DNA of 64,000 nt, from positions 3,348,001 to 3,412,000 of the forward strand of contig NZ_CP132353.1 in NCBI RefSeq assembly GCF_030758455.1, written 5' to 3'. Source of the stretch: Erwinia pyri. Its GTDB lineage: Bacteria; Pseudomonadota; Gammaproteobacteria; Enterobacterales; Enterobacteriaceae. Below, one piece after another: positions 17,890-26,333 of this stretch. Made by a program: the position numbers and the translations under genes. Every line of letters starts with the position of its first letter. The first letter of the stretch is position 1. The notes beneath the pieces are model-generated. The model saw nothing but the letters and a program-made list of their open reading frames with translations, did not search any database and had not been told where the DNA came from.

Positions 17890-19051
17890 CCAGATAGTTA
17901 TGCTCATCCATCACCGAATTCCAGACGCCAATATGGCTCATCCTCTGCAGGTAACTGCCGCCGTCGCGACGTTCACCTCTGGCGATAAGCGGTTTCCCGT
18001 TGGCATCAGGCAGCTCTTCCGTGGCCGCTTTCCCCTCATACCAGAAGTCCCACTCTGCAGCAGAGAGATGTGCGCGCGATCGTTCCGGATTTGAGATGTA
18101 ATAGCCCTGTCGCGCCATCACCGCGCCGGGCCAGCCCGATTGCCACCAGTTCAGGTAGGCATAAGCCGCATCCCTGATTTCTCCTGTGGCGCAGCGCGAC
18201 AGAGAAAGCCCGCCGTACCAGGCGCGATACCCTTCACGCGGCGTAGCCAGCCGGTAGCCGCTCTGACGAAAATGGTGGCGGAACCAGGTGGGCGCCCACA
18301 GGCTCTGTATGCCGATCTGGTGGTGCTCAGCCAGGGCAAAAGCCTGCTCCGGCGTAGACCAGAAGGCAGCAAAATGCCCCTGCTGCTGCAAACGCACCAG
18401 CACGCCGGTCAGGTGGTCTATCTCTTCCAGGCTCAGATTACCCACATCAGCAAACTCACCCAGCCCGGCGCCCTGTACGGCCAGCACCGCGTCCAGCGCG
18501 CCAATCGCCGCATCATCCTGCAGCGCAGCCTGCCCGCAAAAAGCGGGATGCAGCAGCCAGCTCCAGCTCTCCTCCTCATGGCTTAACCCGGCGGGTAGCT
18601 GGTCTGGCCGCCAGGCAAAGCTGTCAGCGTTGTGAGTCAGCGGCAGCATGCTGATAAGCCCGGATGGCTGCCCGGACAGCGTGCCATCCTGCTGCACATA
18701 GAGCCGGTTCACCGGGACGCTGCCCTTGCCCGGTTTTCCGCCCGGAATAAGCGTCCCCAACTTTGGCAGATCGTTAATTTCGTCCCAGTGATGCAGACGG
18801 CTAATCTCAAGCGGCTGGATAGCGCGGGCGGGCCAGACAAAATCGATATTGTGGAACCACTGATCGTAGAGATCGTAGCTTTCCGGCTCCATCACCGCGA
18901 TACGCTGCGCATCTGCCACGCTGTGGAGCAAATACTCTATTTTGATGCCCAAATCGCGCTCTGCCCGCAGCCGGAGCTGCTCCAGCAGGGTTACAGAGGT
19001 TCCCAGTACGCGCAGTGTGACCGGATTTTTCGCCATAACAGCGGAGTTCAT
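17858..19051 (-). CDS. Solute-binding-protein-like protein without signal peptide
   Basis: The 397-residue protein resembles PotD-type extracellular solute-binding proteins: a beta-alpha start (VTLRVLGTSVTLLEQLRLRA), the YDLYDQWFHN region, a GYRAWYGGL block, AYAYLNWW and ARQGYY motifs near the C-terminus. No signal peptide or lipobox is visible, and an internal start at MAKNPVTLRV would not create one. No permease or ATPase gene is nearby. It may be a cytoplasmic ligand sensor or may have lost its export signal. It is divergent from the GntR-like regulator at 19182, which suggests a shared promoter region. Confidence 0.75.
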   Translation of the reverse strand: MNSAVMAKNPVTLRVLGTSVTLLEQLRLRAERDLGIKIEYLLHSVADAQRIAVMEPESYDLYDQWFHNIDFVWPARAIQPLEISRLHHWDEINDLPKLGTLIPGGKPGKGSVPVNRLYVQQDGTLSGQPSGLISMLPLTHNADSFAWRPDQLPAGLSHEEESWSWLLHPAFCGQAALQDDAAIGALDAVLAVQGAGLGEFADVGNLSLEEIDHLTGVLVRLQQQGHFAAFWSTPEQAFALAEHHQIGIQSLWAPTWFRHHFRQSGYRLATPREGYRAWYGGLSLSRCATGEIRDAAYAYLNWWQSGWPGAVMARQGYYISNPERSRAHLSAAEWDFWYEGKAATEELPDANGKPLIARGERRDGGSYLQRMSHIGVWNSVMDEHNYLVRRWHDFLRA

Positions 19052-19132
19052 GACATTTCACCCATAAAAGAAGGCAGCGGAAAACGCATAACGGCGCACC
19101 TGCAGTATTGAACTGCGATGACAGTGTATCTC

Positions 19133-19145
19133 ATGCCTGTGGCAT
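19133..19145. promoter_or_regulatory. Candidate operator between the divergent pair
   Basis: ATGCC-TGT-GGCAT is a perfect 13-bp inverted repeat in the 130-bp gap, next to a possible -10 (CATAAT, 19143-19148) for the GntR-like gene 35 bp before its start. It could be bound by that regulator. Confidence 0.4.
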
Positions 19146-19181
19146 AATGCTTTTTTCGGCAGCGGGGGAACAGGATCCGGG

Positions 19182-20189
19182 ATGCTCAACGACAGCGAAA
19201 AGGTGAAAATTGAGGCCAGGGGGCCGGCGCGTTATGAAACGATCCGCCAGATCCTGCATGACGCCATCACTTCTCCTCAGGTTCCCCGCGGGCTGGTTCT
19301 GCTTGAAGGACCACTGGCAAAGTTGTTTGGCACCAGCCGTGTGCCGGTCCGGCAGGCGCTGAGTCTGCTTCATGAGCAGGGAGTGATTACCCGGTTTGAG
19401 GGGCGGGGCTTTATTGCCGCCCGTCAGGATGAAGCGGTTGAGCCGCAGCGTATAACGCTGACCCGCAGCGTGCTGGGGCTGGACCAGCAAAGTGAACTGG
19501 TTGATACCCGCAGCACCGGTGAAAAAGTGCTGCAAAGCCTGCAGGAGGCGCTGGCAACCTGCATGGTTTTTGGCCATTACCAGCTGGACGAAGCCCGTGC
19601 CGCCGGGTTTTACAACGTCAGCAGAAACAGCATCCGCGAAAGTCTGATGCGCCTGCGTGATAAAGGATTAGTGGAAAAAGAGCCTTATGCGCAATGGCTG
19701 GCAGGGCCGCTGACCGCCAGAGAGATCGCTGACCATTATGAGATCCGCGCCAGCCTTGAATCGACAGCATTGCGAAAAGCGGCGCCGCACCTGACGCAGC
19801 AGCAGATCCTGCAAAACCTCGCGCGTCTGAATAAGCTTGAAGGAAAACGGGTCAGTTCCGCAGAGCTTGAAGAGATCGAAGATGATCTGCATCTGTTTTG
19901 CCTGGCGCCAGCGGGCAACCGCACGATGATGCAGATCCTCCGCCAGAGCCAGTCGCCCCTGATTGTGACCCTGATCTTTTACGAGAGGCTGGCCATCCCG
20001 ATAGATGACTCGATTATCAGTGAGCATCGCAGGGTGTATGAGCTGCTGCTACAGCAGCAGTGGGATTTAGCCGCTCAGGCGCTGCGCGAACACCTGGAAC
20101 GGTCGCAAACCAGAACGCTGCAAAAGCTTAAGGTGCTTTCCATTCTTCCGGTGCCGGAACTGCCGCCCTATTTGGTTCGTCTTAGCTGA
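19182..20189 (+). CDS. GntR-like regulator with two winged helices and an FCD-type domain
   Basis: The 335-residue protein is unusual in carrying two GntR-type winged-helix regions, the first at about residues 15-80 (GTSRVPVRQALSLLHEQGVI) and the second at about 110-170 (VSRNSIRESLMRLRDKGLV), before a helical FCD-like effector domain with metal-site-like histidines (HLFCLA, EHRRVYELL). The start at 19182 has AGGA upstream. The likely ligand is the solute bound by the divergent solute-binding-like protein, which is an inference. Its stop is 4 bp from the cueR stop. Confidence 0.85.
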   Translation: MLNDSEKVKIEARGPARYETIRQILHDAITSPQVPRGLVLLEGPLAKLFGTSRVPVRQALSLLHEQGVITRFEGRGFIAARQDEAVEPQRITLTRSVLGLDQQSELVDTRSTGEKVLQSLQEALATCMVFGHYQLDEARAAGFYNVSRNSIRESLMRLRDKGLVEKEPYAQWLAGPLTAREIADHYEIRASLESTALRKAAPHLTQQQILQNLARLNKLEGKRVSSAELEEIEDDLHLFCLAPAGNRTMMQILRQSQSPLIVTLIFYERLAIPIDDSIISEHRRVYELLLQQQWDLAAQALREHLERSQTRTLQKLKVLSILPVPELPPYLVRLS

Positions 20190-20193
20190 AGAC

Positions 20194-20604
20194 TCAGGCC
20201 GTTTTCGGGGTATGGCAGCAGCCCGCCAGGTCATTGATGATCGGGCACTCGGCGCTCTCATCGCCTGGGCAGCTGGCCGCCAGCGCAAGCAGACGTTCGC
20301 GCATCTGCGTCAGCTCCTGAATATGCGCTTCGATCTCCGCTACTTTATCCAGCGTGCGTGCTTTAACATCGGCGCTGTGGCGCTGAGGATTGTTAAACAG
20401 CTGTACCATCTCGCGGCACTCTTCCAGGTTGAACCCAACCTGCCGCGCCTGACGCAACAGCATCAGCTCTTCCAGATGCTTCGCGGAGTAGCTGCGATAG
20501 CCGTTTTCACTGCGCAGCGGCGGCGTAACCAGCCCTTTCTCTTCATAAAAACGGATAGCCTTACTGGTTAAACCGGTTTTTTTTGCCACCTCGCTGATAT
20601 TCAT
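20194..20604 (-). CDS. cueR: Copper-responsive MerR-family activator CueR
   Basis: CueR senses Cu(I) and activates copA. The 136-residue protein starts [20 protein letters not shown], with AAGGAG five bases before the ATG; a GTG two codons earlier is less likely. The metal-binding loop retains Cys112 and Cys120 ([10 protein letters not shown]), the CueR ligands, and the C-terminal CC pair typical of the family follows. It is divergent from copA; their shared control region includes the long-spacer promoter at 20614-20644. Confidence 0.97.
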   Translation of the reverse strand: MNISEVAKKTGLTSKAIRFYEEKGLVTPPLRSENGYRSYSAKHLEELMLLRQARQVGFNLEECREMVQLFNNPQRHSADVKARTLDKVAEIEAHIQELTQMRERLLALAASCPGDESAECPIINDLAGCCHTPKTA

Positions 20605-20613
20605 CTTCACTCC

Positions 20614-20644
20614 TTGACCTTCACCTTGATGGAAGGTTTATTCT
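20614..20644 (+). promoter_or_regulatory. CueR-controlled copA promoter with 19-bp spacer
   Basis: TTGACC (20614-20619) and TATTCT (20639-20644) are separated by 19 bp, the overlong spacing of MerR-family promoters. The dyad ACCTT-GATGG-AAGGT (20623-20637) lies between them, where CueR binds and untwists DNA. The site starts 10 bp from the cueR start codon. Confidence 0.9.
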
Positions 20645-20700
20645 TTATTACTACTGTAAAACCCCAGTGGGGTCAAACCAGATAAACGGGAGTTCAGAAC

Positions 20701-23205
20701 ATGTCACATACTACGATACTGGCGCTGGATGGCTTGTCCTGCGGCCACTGTGTAAAACGCGTGAAAGAGACGCTGGAACAGCGTGCGGATGTGGAGCAGG
20801 CGGAAGTCTCGATCGCTGAAGCCCGGGTCACCGGCAACGCCCAGGCGAGCGATCTGATTGCTGCCGTTGAGCAGGCGGGCTATCACGCCAGCCTGGCAGA
20901 GGACGCAGCTTCCCCAAAGTGTGAACCGCTGACAGAAACAGAATCTCAGCCGGAAGCGCTGGCAGCGGCCCCTCAACAGCTTCCGGCGACCCAAAGCTTC
21001 CATCTGCTGATTGATGGCATGAGCTGCGCCAGCTGTGTCGGTCGCGTTCAGAGTGCGCTGCAGAAGGTGAGCGGCGTCACTCAGGCGCGGGTCAATCTTG
21101 CCGAGCGCAGCGCGCTGGTGATGGGCGATGCCGCACCTGAGTCGCTGGTCAGCGCCGTAAAAGAGGCGGGCTATGGCGCAGAGGTCATTGAAGATGACGT
21201 CGAGCGGCGTGAGAAGCAGCAAAAAACCGCCCAACAGGCCGTACGCCGCTTTCGCTGGCAGGCGGCCGTTGCGCTGACGCTTGGCATTCCTCTGATGCTC
21301 TGGGGGATGGCGGGCGACAACATGATGCTCACCCAGAGCAACCGCGCAGGCTGGCTCGCCGTGGGGATTATCACTCTGCTGGTGATGATAGTGGCTGGCG
21401 GCCATTTTTACCGTAGCGCCTGGCGCAGCCTGTTGAAAGGCACCGCGACGATGGATACCCTGGTGGCGCTGGGCACCGCAGCGGCCTGGCTCTACTCCAT
21501 CACGGTGAATCTGTGGCCTGATGCGTTTCCTGCTGAAGCGCGACATCTTTACTATGAAGCCAGCGCCATGATCATTGGCCTGATCAATCTTGGCCATATG
21601 CTGGAACAGCGTGGTCGTCAGCGGGCGTCAAAGGCGCTGGAAAAATTACTCGATTTAACGCCGCCAACCGCACGCGTTATCTCCGATGAGGGCGAACGCG
21701 TCCTGCCGCTCAGCGACGTACAGCCCGGCATGACCCTGCGTCTGACCACCGGCGACCGGGTGCCTGTCGATGGAACGATCGCTCAGGGCGAAGCCTGGCT
21801 GGATGAGGCGATGCTGACCGGCGAAGCGATGCCGCAGCAGAAACAGAGCGGTGATGATATTCATGCCGGTACGGTGCTACAGGATGGTAGCGTGCTGTTT
21901 ACCGCCAGCGCTGTGGGTAAGAACACAACCCTTTCACGCATCATAAACAGCGTGCGTCAGGCGCAAAGCAGCAAGCCGGAAATCGGCAGGCTGGCCGACA
22001 GAATTTCAGCGGTGTTTGTGCCTGTTGTCGTGGCTGTTGCCCTGCTCAGCGCAGCAATTTGGTTCTTTGCAGGCCCGGCGCCTCAGGTGGTCTATACCCT
22101 GGTGATCGCCACCACCGTGCTGATTATCGCCTGCCCCTGCGCCTTAGGGCTGGCCACACCGATGTCGATCATTTCGGGTGTCGGACGTGCTGCAGAGTAT
22201 GGCGTGCTGGTGCGGGATGCCGATGCGTTGCAGCGGGCCAGCACCCTCTCCACGCTGGTCTTTGATAAAACCGGCACGCTGACAGAGGGAACACCGCGCG
22301 TGGTGGATATCACGCTGTTTAACGGCGCTGATGAACAGCAGGTCCTCGCCTGGGCAGCCGCGCTGGAGCAGGGTTCTTCTCATCCCCTTGCCCGGGCGCT
22401 GTTGGAAAAAGCGGGCGAGGCCTCCCTGCCCGCAATTGAGCAATTTCGTACAATACCGGGAATGGGCGTAAGCGGTAAAGTTAACGGCAGTGAGCTCTGG
22501 CTGGGTAACAGCGCGTTAATGGAACAGCAGCATAGTGTGACAGACGACCTTCGCCTGCAGATTGACGCGCAGGCGGCTAAAGGCATCACCCCGGTGATGC
22601 TGGCGGCAGCGGGCCAGATAGTGGCGCTCTTCTCTATTCGCGATCCGCTGCGCAGCGAGAGCGTGTCCGCCCTGAAGCGCCTCCGCCAGCGCGGTTACCA
22701 TCTGGTGATGCTGACCGGGGATAATAAAATCACCGCTCAGGCCATCGCTAAAGAAGCGGGAGTGGATAACGTCATTGCTGGTGTGCTGCCCGAGGGCAAA
22801 GCGGAGGCGATACGCGACCTGCAACGGCAGGGCCACCGCGTAGCGATGGTGGGCGACGGCATCAATGATGCGCCGGCTCTGGCACAGGCGGATGTGGGGA
22901 TCGCCATGGGCAGCGGCAGCGATGTGGCGATTGAAACCGCCGGAATAACGCTGATGCGTCAGGATCTGAATGCCGTGGCAGATGGCCTGGCGATAGCCAA
23001 AGCAACCTTACGCAATATGAAACAAAACCTGCTGGGGGCGTTTATTTATAACGCGCTGGGGATCCCGATTGCGGCCGGTATTCTCTATCCGCTGACCGGC
23101 ACCTTGCTGAATCCGGTGGTGGCCGGGGCGGCAATGGCGCTGTCATCAATTACCGTGGTCAGCAATGCAAATCGCCTGGTGAGGTATAAACCGCCAGCAG
23201 AATAG
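20701..23205 (+). CDS. copA: Cu(I)-exporting P1B-type ATPase CopA
   Basis: CopA pumps Cu(I) from the cytoplasm to the periplasm. The 834-residue protein (E. coli 834) has two N-terminal metal-binding domains with Cys14/Cys17 (GLSCGHC) and Cys109/Cys112 (GMSCASC), eight membrane helices, the intramembrane Cys478-Pro-Cys480 motif, the phosphorylated Asp522 in DKTGT, the HP dipeptide of the nucleotide domain (SSHPLARAL) and the [10 protein letters not shown] hinge. Copper induction through CueR is expected from the promoter. Confidence 0.98.
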   Translation: MSHTTILALDGLSCGHCVKRVKETLEQRADVEQAEVSIAEARVTGNAQASDLIAAVEQAGYHASLAEDAASPKCEPLTETESQPEALAAAPQQLPATQSFHLLIDGMSCASCVGRVQSALQKVSGVTQARVNLAERSALVMGDAAPESLVSAVKEAGYGAEVIEDDVERREKQQKTAQQAVRRFRWQAAVALTLGIPLMLWGMAGDNMMLTQSNRAGWLAVGIITLLVMIVAGGHFYRSAWRSLLKGTATMDTLVALGTAAAWLYSITVNLWPDAFPAEARHLYYEASAMIIGLINLGHMLEQRGRQRASKALEKLLDLTPPTARVISDEGERVLPLSDVQPGMTLRLTTGDRVPVDGTIAQGEAWLDEAMLTGEAMPQQKQSGDDIHAGTVLQDGSVLFTASAVGKNTTLSRIINSVRQAQSSKPEIGRLADRISAVFVPVVVAVALLSAAIWFFAGPAPQVVYTLVIATTVLIIACPCALGLATPMSIISGVGRAAEYGVLVRDADALQRASTLSTLVFDKTGTLTEGTPRVVDITLFNGADEQQVLAWAAALEQGSSHPLARALLEKAGEASLPAIEQFRTIPGMGVSGKVNGSELWLGNSALMEQQHSVTDDLRLQIDAQAAKGITPVMLAAAGQIVALFSIRDPLRSESVSALKRLRQRGYHLVMLTGDNKITAQAIAKEAGVDNVIAGVLPEGKAEAIRDLQRQGHRVAMVGDGINDAPALAQADVGIAMGSGSDVAIETAGITLMRQDLNAVADGLAIAKATLRNMKQNLLGAFIYNALGIPIAAGILYPLTGTLLNPVVAGAAMALSSITVVSNANRLVRYKPPAE

Positions 23206-23297
23206 CGGCGATCTCTCCCGCAGGCCTGCGCCTTTTTTACCTGTTACTCAGTCAGTTAAACCGTTAGCATGAGCTGAACACTGAGAAGGCGGAAAGT

Positions 23298-24098
23298 ATG
23301 GGAAAACTCTTGCGAAAGGTGGCGGCGATCTGGCAGAAACTGTCGCCAACGCGCTATGTCTATCCGGCGCAGGATGCGACCACCGGCCAGAGCCAGCTGC
23401 ATCTGGTGGGCAGTATCCATATGGGTACGCAAGATATGATGCCCCTGCCTGCTTTACTGCAGGCGCGGTTAGCTCAGGCGGATGCGTTAATTGTAGAAGC
23501 TGATATCACCGCCAGCACCTCCCCTTTCGGCGAAAGTGAGATCTGTGCGCCGCTGGCGGAGCGTTTAACGGCTGATGAGCTGGCCCGCCTGCAGCATTTC
23601 TGCCAGGAGGTGGCTATCAGCCCGGAGGTGATCGATACGCTGCCAGCCTGGCAGGTCGCGCTGATGCTGCAGGCGCAGCAGGCACAGCGTCTGGGCTTAC
23701 GGGCGGAATATGGTATCGACTTCCAGTTACTGAAGGCGGCCAGGGCGCTGCAAAAACCGGTGATTGAGCTGGAAGGCCCTGAAACTCAGCTGGCCCTGCT
23801 GAAAGCGCTGCCGGATAACGGGCTGACGCTGCTTCAGGACACGCTGATCCACTGGCATACCAATGCCCGGCTGCTGCAAACCATGATTGGCTGGTGGCTG
23901 GAAAGCCCGCCGGGTCAGAAGCAGAAGGCGCTTCCCACCACCTTTAACAGCACGCTGAACGACGTTCTGATGCTGCAAAGAAACCAGCGCTGGGCGGAGA
24001 TGTTAGCCGCGTTACCGCAGGGTAAATATGTGGTGGCCGTGGGCGCGCTGCATCTCTATGGCGATGGCAACCTGCCCGATCTGCTGAACGGCAGATAA
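23298..24098 (+). CDS. ybaP: TraB/GumN-family protein YbaP
   Basis: The 266-residue protein matches E. coli YbaP in length and in blocks such as HLVGSIHMG (about 36-44, the GX2H-type motif), VEADI, LGLRAEYGID, VIELEG and the C-terminal VVAVGALHLYG, which carries the second conserved histidine motif. TraB/TIKI-type proteins are putative metalloproteases; no function is proven for YbaP. Unlike some relatives there is no obvious lipoprotein signal. GGAAAG precedes the ATG. Confidence 0.93.
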   Translation: MGKLLRKVAAIWQKLSPTRYVYPAQDATTGQSQLHLVGSIHMGTQDMMPLPALLQARLAQADALIVEADITASTSPFGESEICAPLAERLTADELARLQHFCQEVAISPEVIDTLPAWQVALMLQAQQAQRLGLRAEYGIDFQLLKAARALQKPVIELEGPETQLALLKALPDNGLTLLQDTLIHWHTNARLLQTMIGWWLESPPGQKQKALPTTFNSTLNDVLMLQRNQRWAEMLAALPQGKYVVAVGALHLYGDGNLPDLLNGR

Positions 24099-24126
24099 AA
24101 AAAAGGCCAATATCGCTATCGGCCCG
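24096..24126 (-). terminator. Hairpin with minus-strand U-tract after ybaP
   Basis: GGCC-A-ATA (from 24107) pairs with TAT-C-GGCC around TCGC with one mismatch. The T8 run lies on the minus-strand side, so it would stop transcripts running antisense through ybaK. No minus-strand gene ends here; the nearest is the LysR gene, ending at 24834. Confidence 0.4.
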
Positions 24127-24271
24127 TCAAAGAGGAATTTTTTTATGATTTTAGTTATCCGCCAGCAATCAGGTTGCTGACGGGGGGCAGATTGTCGCCT
24201 AAAGCCTGGATTTTCGCCACTATTTTTCACCGTGAAAGGGCCACTACGATCGCTGCAGAAGGAGACCATCT

Positions 24272-24751
24272 ATGACGCCCGCCGTAAAACTTCTCGAAAA
24301 ACAGCAGGTCAGCTTTGAACTGCACGCCTACGAGCACGACAATAATGAAACACATTTTGGTGATGAAGCGGTGCGTAAACTCAACCAGAATGCAGAGCAG
24401 GTCTATAAAACGCTGTTGGTGGCGCTGAACGGGGACAATAAAACCCTGGCGGTGGCGGTGACGCCCGTTGCCAGCCAGCTCGATTTGAAGCAGGTGGCGA
24501 AGGCGCTGGGAGCGAAGAAAGTGGATATGGCCGATCCGCAGATTGCCCAGCGCACCACCGGCTATCTGCTTGGCGGCATCAGCCCGCTGGGGCAAAAAAA
24601 GCGGCTGCCCACGGTGGTGGACAGCCTGGCGCAGCAGTTCCCGACCATTTTTGTCTCTGGCGGTAAGCGCGGGCTGGAAATTGAACTCTCTCCGGCAGAT
24701 TTAGCCCGGCTGCTGAATGCCCGCTTTGCGGATATTGCCCGCAAAGCATAG
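24272..24751 (+). CDS. ybaK: Cys-tRNA(Pro)/Cys-tRNA(Cys) deacylase YbaK
   Basis: YbaK removes cysteine wrongly attached to tRNA(Pro). The 159-residue single-domain protein belongs to the bacterial prolyl-tRNA editing (INS-like) family, with the invariant lysine in QVYKTLLV and the [10 protein letters not shown] loop. AGAAGGAG precedes the ATG. The 24099-24271 gap holds a 6-bp hairpin (CAGCAA/TTGCTG, 24163-24179) in the leader. Confidence 0.95.
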   Translation: MTPAVKLLEKQQVSFELHAYEHDNNETHFGDEAVRKLNQNAEQVYKTLLVALNGDNKTLAVAVTPVASQLDLKQVAKALGAKKVDMADPQIAQRTTGYLLGGISPLGQKKRLPTVVDSLAQQFPTIFVSGGKRGLEIELSPADLARLLNARFADIARKA

Positions 24752-24833
24752 CGTTTTGCCAGGCTATCCTTCATACATCTGCGGTAAAAACAGTGGATAG
24801 CCTCAGGAAGTCCCGCCAGCCGGGGGAAGCGAT

Positions 24834-25703
24834 TTACTCCGCCGTTTGTGCCAGCAGTTGGTCAATCATCCAGCGCCCGGCGGGGCCTGGCGGCGAGCTT
24901 CGTGACCAGGCGACATCCACCGAAATTTTTTGCGGCCAGCCGGTGACCGGAAGCTCCCGCAGGAGCTGATGACCAAACTGCTCCACCAGCCAGCGCGGCA
25001 GAATGCTCCAGCCAAAGCCCTGCTCCGCCATCTCCAGCAGCAGCAGATAAGAGGGCGCCGACCAGATCCCCTTCCCGGACTGATAGCGCTCGCTCTCAAT
25101 CCAGGTATTAAGGCAGAGCTGCCGCACATTTTTCAGCTTTTGCTCGCTGACCCGGGGCTCCTGCGCCAGCGGATGCTCATGATGAAGATAGATCGCCATC
25201 TGCGCCTCCACCTGCAACCTTGCCGTGGCGATCTCTTGCGGATAATCAGGCTGCACGCGGATCACGCCGATATGTGCCCTTCCCGCCTGCAGCAGGTCGA
25301 TCACATCGGCATCTTCAGCGATCATGCATTCAAATTCTATCTCCGGATAGCGGGCATCAAAACGCTTCAGCAACGATTCATGGTAATCCGCCTGCCAGAA
25401 GTCAGAAATAGCGAGGCTGAGGCAGGGCTCAACTTCTCCTGCCAGCCTGACAGCCAGTTCATCAAGCTGCGCGCTGGCCCGTAAAATTTCCTGCACCTGA
25501 GCCAGTGCGCGCCGTCCGTTGTCAGTGAGGACTGGCGAACGCGCCTCACGGCTGAAAAGAGCGAACCCTAAATCGGTTTCCAGATTCGCCACGGCGGTGC
25601 TGATGGTGGACTGGCTTTTGCGCAGCGCGCGGGCGGCGGCAGAAAACGAACCGCTCTCCACAGTCTTCACAAAGGCCAGTAAAGATTCCGGTGAGTATCG
25701 CAA
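24834..25703 (-). CDS. LysR-family regulator divergent from a PACE efflux gene
   Basis: The 289-residue regulator has the N-terminal winged helix (GSFSAAARALRKSQSTISTA, about 17-36) and a periplasmic-binding-protein-like effector domain. The start is TTG at 25703; the frame upstream reaches a stop without an ATG and the LysR alignment begins here. No strong ribosome-binding site precedes it. It faces a PACE-family efflux gene, a common arrangement in which the LysR protein activates the pump (AceR/AceI type). A T-N11-A type dyad at 25710-25726 lies 7 bp upstream of its start. Confidence 0.88.
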   Translation of the reverse strand: MRYSPESLLAFVKTVESGSFSAAARALRKSQSTISTAVANLETDLGFALFSREARSPVLTDNGRRALAQVQEILRASAQLDELAVRLAGEVEPCLSLAISDFWQADYHESLLKRFDARYPEIEFECMIAEDADVIDLLQAGRAHIGVIRVQPDYPQEIATARLQVEAQMAIYLHHEHPLAQEPRVSEQKLKNVRQLCLNTWIESERYQSGKGIWSAPSYLLLLEMAEQGFGWSILPRWLVEQFGHQLLRELPVTGWPQKISVDVAWSRSSPPGPAGRWMIDQLLAQTAE

Positions 25704-25709
25704 CGAAGT

Positions 25710-25726
25710 ATCGCTTTTTTCGATAG
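25710..25726. promoter_or_regulatory. LysR-type operator candidate
   Basis: TATCG-N7-CGATA is a perfect 17-bp dyad containing a T-N11-A core, located between the divergent LysR and PACE genes, closer to the LysR start. This fits autoregulation and control of the pump. Confidence 0.5.
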
Positions 25727-25791
25727 AACATCATTTTATCTTAGCAAAGAAAACCGGGAAAATAGCGTTCAGTTTCAACCAGGGAGTATTT

Positions 25792-26223
25792 ATGCGTACC
25801 AGAACGCTGAAAGAACGTTTTTGTCATGCCGCAGGCTTCGAGGTGCTGGCGATCCTGCTGGTTTCCCCACTTGCCGCCTGGATCATGGAGAAGCCGCTGT
25901 TTCAGATGGGTGCGTTAGCCATCATGCTCTCAACGGTAGCTATGGTCTGGAACATGCTTTATAACGCGGGTTTTGACCGGCTGGTGCCCCCTGGGATGAA
26001 GCGCGGGCTGAAGCTGCGTATCCTGCATGCCGTGGGCTTTGAAGGCGGCTTTATCGGCATCGGGTTACCGATTGCGGCCTGGATGCTGGGCACTGGAGTG
26101 TGGCAGGCATTTTTACTGGAGGTCTCTTTCTTCCTCTTCTTCCTGCCCTACACGGTGGCCTATAACTGGGTGTATGACGCCCTGCGCGCCAAAGTGCTGG
26201 CGCGAAAGCAGTGTCAGGCCTAG
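25792..26223 (+). CDS. PACE-family multidrug/biocide efflux protein
   Basis: The 143-residue inner-membrane protein has four helices arranged as two repeats, each starting with an RxxHAxGFE motif: ERFCHAAGFEVLAILL (about 8-23) and LRILHAVGFEGGFIGI (about 73-88). This tandem bacterial transmembrane pair motif defines the PACE family (AceI and relatives), which export chlorhexidine and short diamines. AGGGAG precedes the ATG at 25792; the longer frame upstream was rejected because it overlaps the LysR gene antisense. The family is clear; the natural substrate is not. Confidence 0.9.
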   Translation: MRTRTLKERFCHAAGFEVLAILLVSPLAAWIMEKPLFQMGALAIMLSTVAMVWNMLYNAGFDRLVPPGMKRGLKLRILHAVGFEGGFIGIGLPIAAWMLGTGVWQAFLLEVSFFLFFLPYTVAYNWVYDALRAKVLARKQCQA

Positions 26224-26233
26224 TCCTCACGAT

Positions 26234-26265
26234 AAAAACGGCACCGTAAAAGGTGCCGTTTTTTT
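26234..26265. terminator. Bidirectional terminator between PACE gene and ushA
   Basis: AAAACGGCACC pairs with GGTGCCGTTTT around GTAAAA, flanked by an A-run on the left and a T-run on the right, so it can serve the convergent genes on both strands. Confidence 0.9.
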
Positions 26266-26333
26266 GTCTGCTATTTTATCCCCCTGCTGACTTCAGACGG
26301 AGGCGCCGGGAGTTTTTCTGATTCTATCAGCGC

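Noticed and set aside
20704..21597. 297-codon open frame antisense to copA
   Set aside because: Long antisense frames arise from GC-rich codon bias; the composition (His/Gln/Arg rich) is typical of shadows and copA is certain.
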